Assembly: GCA_964642165.1 (NCBI GenBank)
Contig: CAZXOC010000072.1
Span: forward strand, 1-26,268
DNA from: CAYRVX01 sp964642165
GTDB lineage: Bacteria > Planctomycetota > Phycisphaerae > SM23-33
Direction of reading: 5' to 3'
Length of the DNA: 26,268 bases
Shown: piece after piece, positions 24,679-26,268 of the stretch
Position numbering within the stretch: position 1 is the stretch's first letter
Layout: each line of letters opens with the position of its first letter
Notes under the pieces: model-generated
What the model was told of the DNA's origin: nothing
What the model saw: only the letters and a program-made list of their open reading frames with translations
The model's database searches: none
Program-made: the position numbers and the translations under genes

Positions 24679-25509
24679 ATGGCCGACGACTGGACGACGG
24701 ACCTGACCCCCGCCCTGCGGGCGAAGATCGAGGCGTGCCGCGAGCAGCTTCGGTCTCTCGGCCGCGTGGTGGTGGCCTTCTCGGGCGGGGTCGACAGCAC
24801 GCTCCTGCTGGCCCTGGCGGCTGAGGCGCTGGGCACGGACAACGTCCTCGCCGTCATCGGCGTTTCGGCGATCCACCCGCGGCGGGAGCTGGAGTCCGCG
24901 CGGGCCTCGGCCGATCGCCTGGGCGTGGAGCTGGTCCAGGTCAAGACGCGCGAGCTGCACGACCCGAGGTTCACGACGAACCCGCCGAACCGCTGCTACC
25001 ACTGCAAGAGCGGGCTGCTGACGAGCCTGAAGGCCCTGGCCGCCGAACGGGGCGACGCCGCCGTCCTCACCGGGGCCAACGTCGACGACACGGGCGACTT
25101 CCGCCCGGGCCTGGAGGCCGGTCGGCAACTCGGGGCCGTCCGCCCGCTCATGGACGCCGGGCTGACCAAGGCCGACATCCGCGCCGCCTCGCGGGTCCTG
25201 GGCCTCGAGACGTGGAACCAGCCGTCCGGGGCCTGCCTGGCGACCCGCATCCCCTACGGCCAGGAGATCACCCCCGAGAAGCTCGGCCGCATCGCCCGGG
25301 CCGAGGCCGTCCTGGAGCGGATGGGCTTCGTCCCGTGCCGCGTGCGGGACCACGAGACCATCGCCCGGATCGAGGTGCCCGCCGAGGCCATCCCCCGGGC
25401 CGTCGAGCGGCGGGGGCCAATCGCCGCCGAGCTGAAGGGCCTTGGCTACACGTACGTTACGATCGACCTGGAGGGCTTCCGCAGCGGGTCGATGAACGAG
25501 GCCCTCTAG
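24679..25509 (+). CDS. larE: LarE-type ATP-dependent sulfur transferase
   Basis: 276 residues, the usual length. LarE adenylates the pyridinium dicarboxylate precursor and inserts sulfur to make the nickel-pincer cofactor of lactate racemase and its relatives. The PP-loop SGGVDST is at 35-41. Three cysteines stand out: C106 and C109 (NRCYHCK) and C186 (PSGACLATR). LarE proteins with this three-cysteine set are known to carry a [4Fe-4S] cluster and to be catalytic rather than sacrificing a cysteine; I infer that type here. RBS AGGAG lies 5 bases before the ATG. No larA, larB or larC is in the window, so the cofactor user is unknown. Confidence 0.92.
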   Translation: MADDWTTDLTPALRAKIEACREQLRSLGRVVVAFSGGVDSTLLLALAAEALGTDNVLAVIGVSAIHPRRELESARASADRLGVELVQVKTRELHDPRFTTNPPNRCYHCKSGLLTSLKALAAERGDAAVLTGANVDDTGDFRPGLEAGRQLGAVRPLMDAGLTKADIRAASRVLGLETWNQPSGACLATRIPYGQEITPEKLGRIARAEAVLERMGFVPCRVRDHETIARIEVPAEAIPRAVERRGPIAAELKGLGYTYVTIDLEGFRSGSMNEAL

Positions 25510-25546
25510 CCGTCCCGCCGGCCCCGCCCTGAGCCTCATCCCCCCC

Positions 25547-25567
25547 GCCGGCAGCGGCTCCGCCGGC
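25547..25567 (+). terminator. GC-rich stem-loop downstream of larE
   Basis: Two GCCGGC boxes separated by 9 bases can pair into a hairpin 38 bases after the larE stop. There is no T run. It is tentative. Confidence 0.3.
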
Positions 25568-25674
25568 CGCGAGCGCGTCCTAGCGCGACACTTTTCGGGC
25601 CTTTCGGCGGAATTCTCACGGGCCCCGCCGCATCCCCCGAAATCGCCGTAAGTCTCGAAGTTATGTGGCAAAAG

Positions 25675-25778
25675 TGTCCAATCCTCGGGCCTGCCGGAAG
25701 GCCCAAAAGCTCTATAAGTCATTGTAATAGGAATAGTTAGCTGTCCACAGATTTTGGACATTCCGCCCATTTTGGACA
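25675..25778. repeat. Cluster of TGTCCA/TGGACA sites with an 18-base direct repeat
   Basis: TGTCCA occurs at 25675-25680 and 25742-25747, and its complement TGGACA at 25755-25760 and 25773-25778. The 10-mer ATTTTGGACA is repeated exactly at 25751 and 25769. The pair at 25742/25755 is an inverted repeat with a 7-base spacer. The arrangement could be the multi-repeat end of a transposable element or a set of regulator binding sites. Confidence 0.6.
25687..25704. promoter_or_regulatory. Stem-loop in the AT-rich island
   Basis: GGGCCT and AGGCCC form a perfect 6-bp stem around a 6-base loop, followed on the plus strand by AAAAGC. Read on the minus strand the stem is preceded by TTTT rather than followed by it, so a terminator role is uncertain. 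Confidence 0.3.
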
Positions 25779-25895
25779 ATCGGCCTCCCCACCGCCTGGC
25801 TCGCGCGCCGATCAGGTCGTAACTCCTGTAATGAAAAGTTTTTCCCGGATTCGCCTCCCCGGCCGCGCCGGGGCCCCGCGCTTATGGACTGCGGT

Positions 25896-25921
25896 CCCGA
25901 TGTCCATCGGGATCCATCGGG
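25896..25921. repeat. Palindrome CCCGATG-TC-CATCGGG with duplicated arm
   Basis: A 7-bp perfect stem with a 2-base loop (25896-25911). The right arm, CCATCGGG, is repeated directly two bases later (25914-25921). Confidence 0.55.
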
Positions 25922-26115
25922 GTGGCGCTGCGAGGCCGTGTGGCACGACCAGGCGGACCCGACGACTCTCCCGCCGGAACGGGGCGATTGAACGCCCGCG
26001 CACCTGCCCGCGGCCGGCGTACGATCAAGTGCGCAATTCCGGCATGGTTCCGATCGAGGGAACACCTCCGCCCCGGCGATGCGCGCAGGGTTCCCCGCGG
26101 AACAACCGTTCAGCC

Positions 26116-26129
26116 GTCCCTGGCGGGAC
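26116..26129. repeat. GTCCC-TGGC-GGGAC palindrome (REP-like copy)
   Basis: Same 5-bp core as the elements at 4726, 26184 and 26216, with a 4-base loop. Confidence 0.5.
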
Positions 26130-26155
26130 TCGACGCTGCGGCTCTTGCTGACCCA

Positions 26156-26167
26156 CCACTGAAGTGG
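26156..26167. repeat. CCACT-GA-AGTGG palindrome
   Basis: A perfect 5-bp stem with a 2-base loop, flanked by CCCA and CGGG. It is the first of three hairpins spaced along the last 120 bases of the window. Confidence 0.5.
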
Positions 26168-26178
26168 CGGGCTACTAT

Positions 26179-26205
26179 CAGAAGTCCCTACGGGACAGGC
26201 TTCTG
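26179..26205. repeat. Compound palindrome, CAGAAG/CTTCTG enclosing GTCCC-TAC-GGGAC
   Basis: The inner core GTCCCTACGGGAC is at 26184-26196. The outer arms CAGAAG (26179-26184) and CTTCTG (26200-26205) are also complementary, so a two-part hairpin with a small internal loop is possible. Confidence 0.58.
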
Positions 26206-26213
26206 CGTCTTGC

Positions 26214-26231
26214 GCGTCCCGGCAGGGACGC
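26214..26231. repeat. GCGTCCC-GGCA-GGGACGC palindrome (REP-like copy)
   Basis: A perfect 7-bp stem with a 4-base loop, 18 bases after the compound palindrome. It contains the same GTCCC/GGGAC core. Confidence 0.58.
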
Positions 26232-26268
26232 CGTGAGAATAGCCCAGCAGTTCAGCCGGCAGGCAGGT

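Larger units (their letters stand above)
25510..26268. other. Non-coding region rich in palindromes and direct repeats
   Basis: These 759 bases after larE hold no convincing gene on either strand and no tRNA- or rRNA-like sequence that I recognise. The first part is GC-rich. From about 25655 to 25850 the sequence is clearly more AT-rich than any other part of the window and carries repeated TGTCCA/TGGACA sites. From about 25890 to the window end it is a string of palindromes. Confidence 0.7.

Noticed and set aside
25812..26236. Short open frames (60-117 codons) in the right-hand non-coding region
   Set aside because: They overlap each other on both strands, run through the palindromes, and have no ribosome-binding site or recognisable sequence.
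26100..26268. CRISPR array
   Set aside because: The repeated units are palindromes of different size and spacing. There are no identical repeats of 25-40 bases with regular spacers and no cas genes.

Overview
The window reads as a high-GC planctomycete-like genome, most plausibly the Phycisphaerae side of the phylum. This is inferred from two very large secreted proteins with PEP-CTERM anchors, a formylglycine sulfatase, a GT-C/TPR membrane protein, a pyrophosphate-type phosphofructokinase and an archaeal-type phosphoglycerate mutase. No 16S or marker gene is present to fix the taxonomy. Three N runs (100, 100 and 10 bases) show a scaffolded draft assembly, and each falls inside a real gene.

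Layout. 1-4589 (minus): a giant PEP-CTERM surface protein with three N-terminal repeat modules, a LamG domain and an enolase-regulator-like lectin domain; its C-terminus runs off the left edge. 4914-6398 (minus): a sulfatase. 6701-9743 (plus): a second PEP-CTERM protein built on a 246-residue repeat. 12447-9781 (minus): an overlapping ECF sigma factor, a membrane anti-sigma factor and a secreted PDZ protein. 12592-14697 (plus): a multi-pass GT-C-like protein with a TPR tail. 14763-15977 (plus): cofactor-independent phosphoglycerate mutase. 20898-16006 (minus): Xaa-Pro peptidase, accB, accC, PPi-type PFK and a GNAT acetyltransferase. 21047-23226 (plus): an unrecognised secreted helical protein translationally coupled to an archaemetzincin. 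24545-23250 (minus): a secreted M14 carboxypeptidase. 24679-25509 (plus): LarE. 25510-26268: no gene, but an AT-rich island with repeated TGTCCA sites, followed by a run of palindromes of REP type.

How it fits together. The left third is envelope and polysaccharide biology: exosortase-sorted surface proteins plus a sulfatase. The sigma/anti-sigma/PDZ cassette looks like a cell-envelope signalling unit. The centre is housekeeping carbon metabolism (lower and upper glycolysis, malonyl-CoA formation). The right third carries three metallopeptidase genes of different families within about 5 kb, and the sulfur-insertion enzyme LarE without its usual lar partners. Several promoters have an exact 17-bp spacer and a TAGAAT-like -10, and two of the genes appear to be transcribed with almost no leader.
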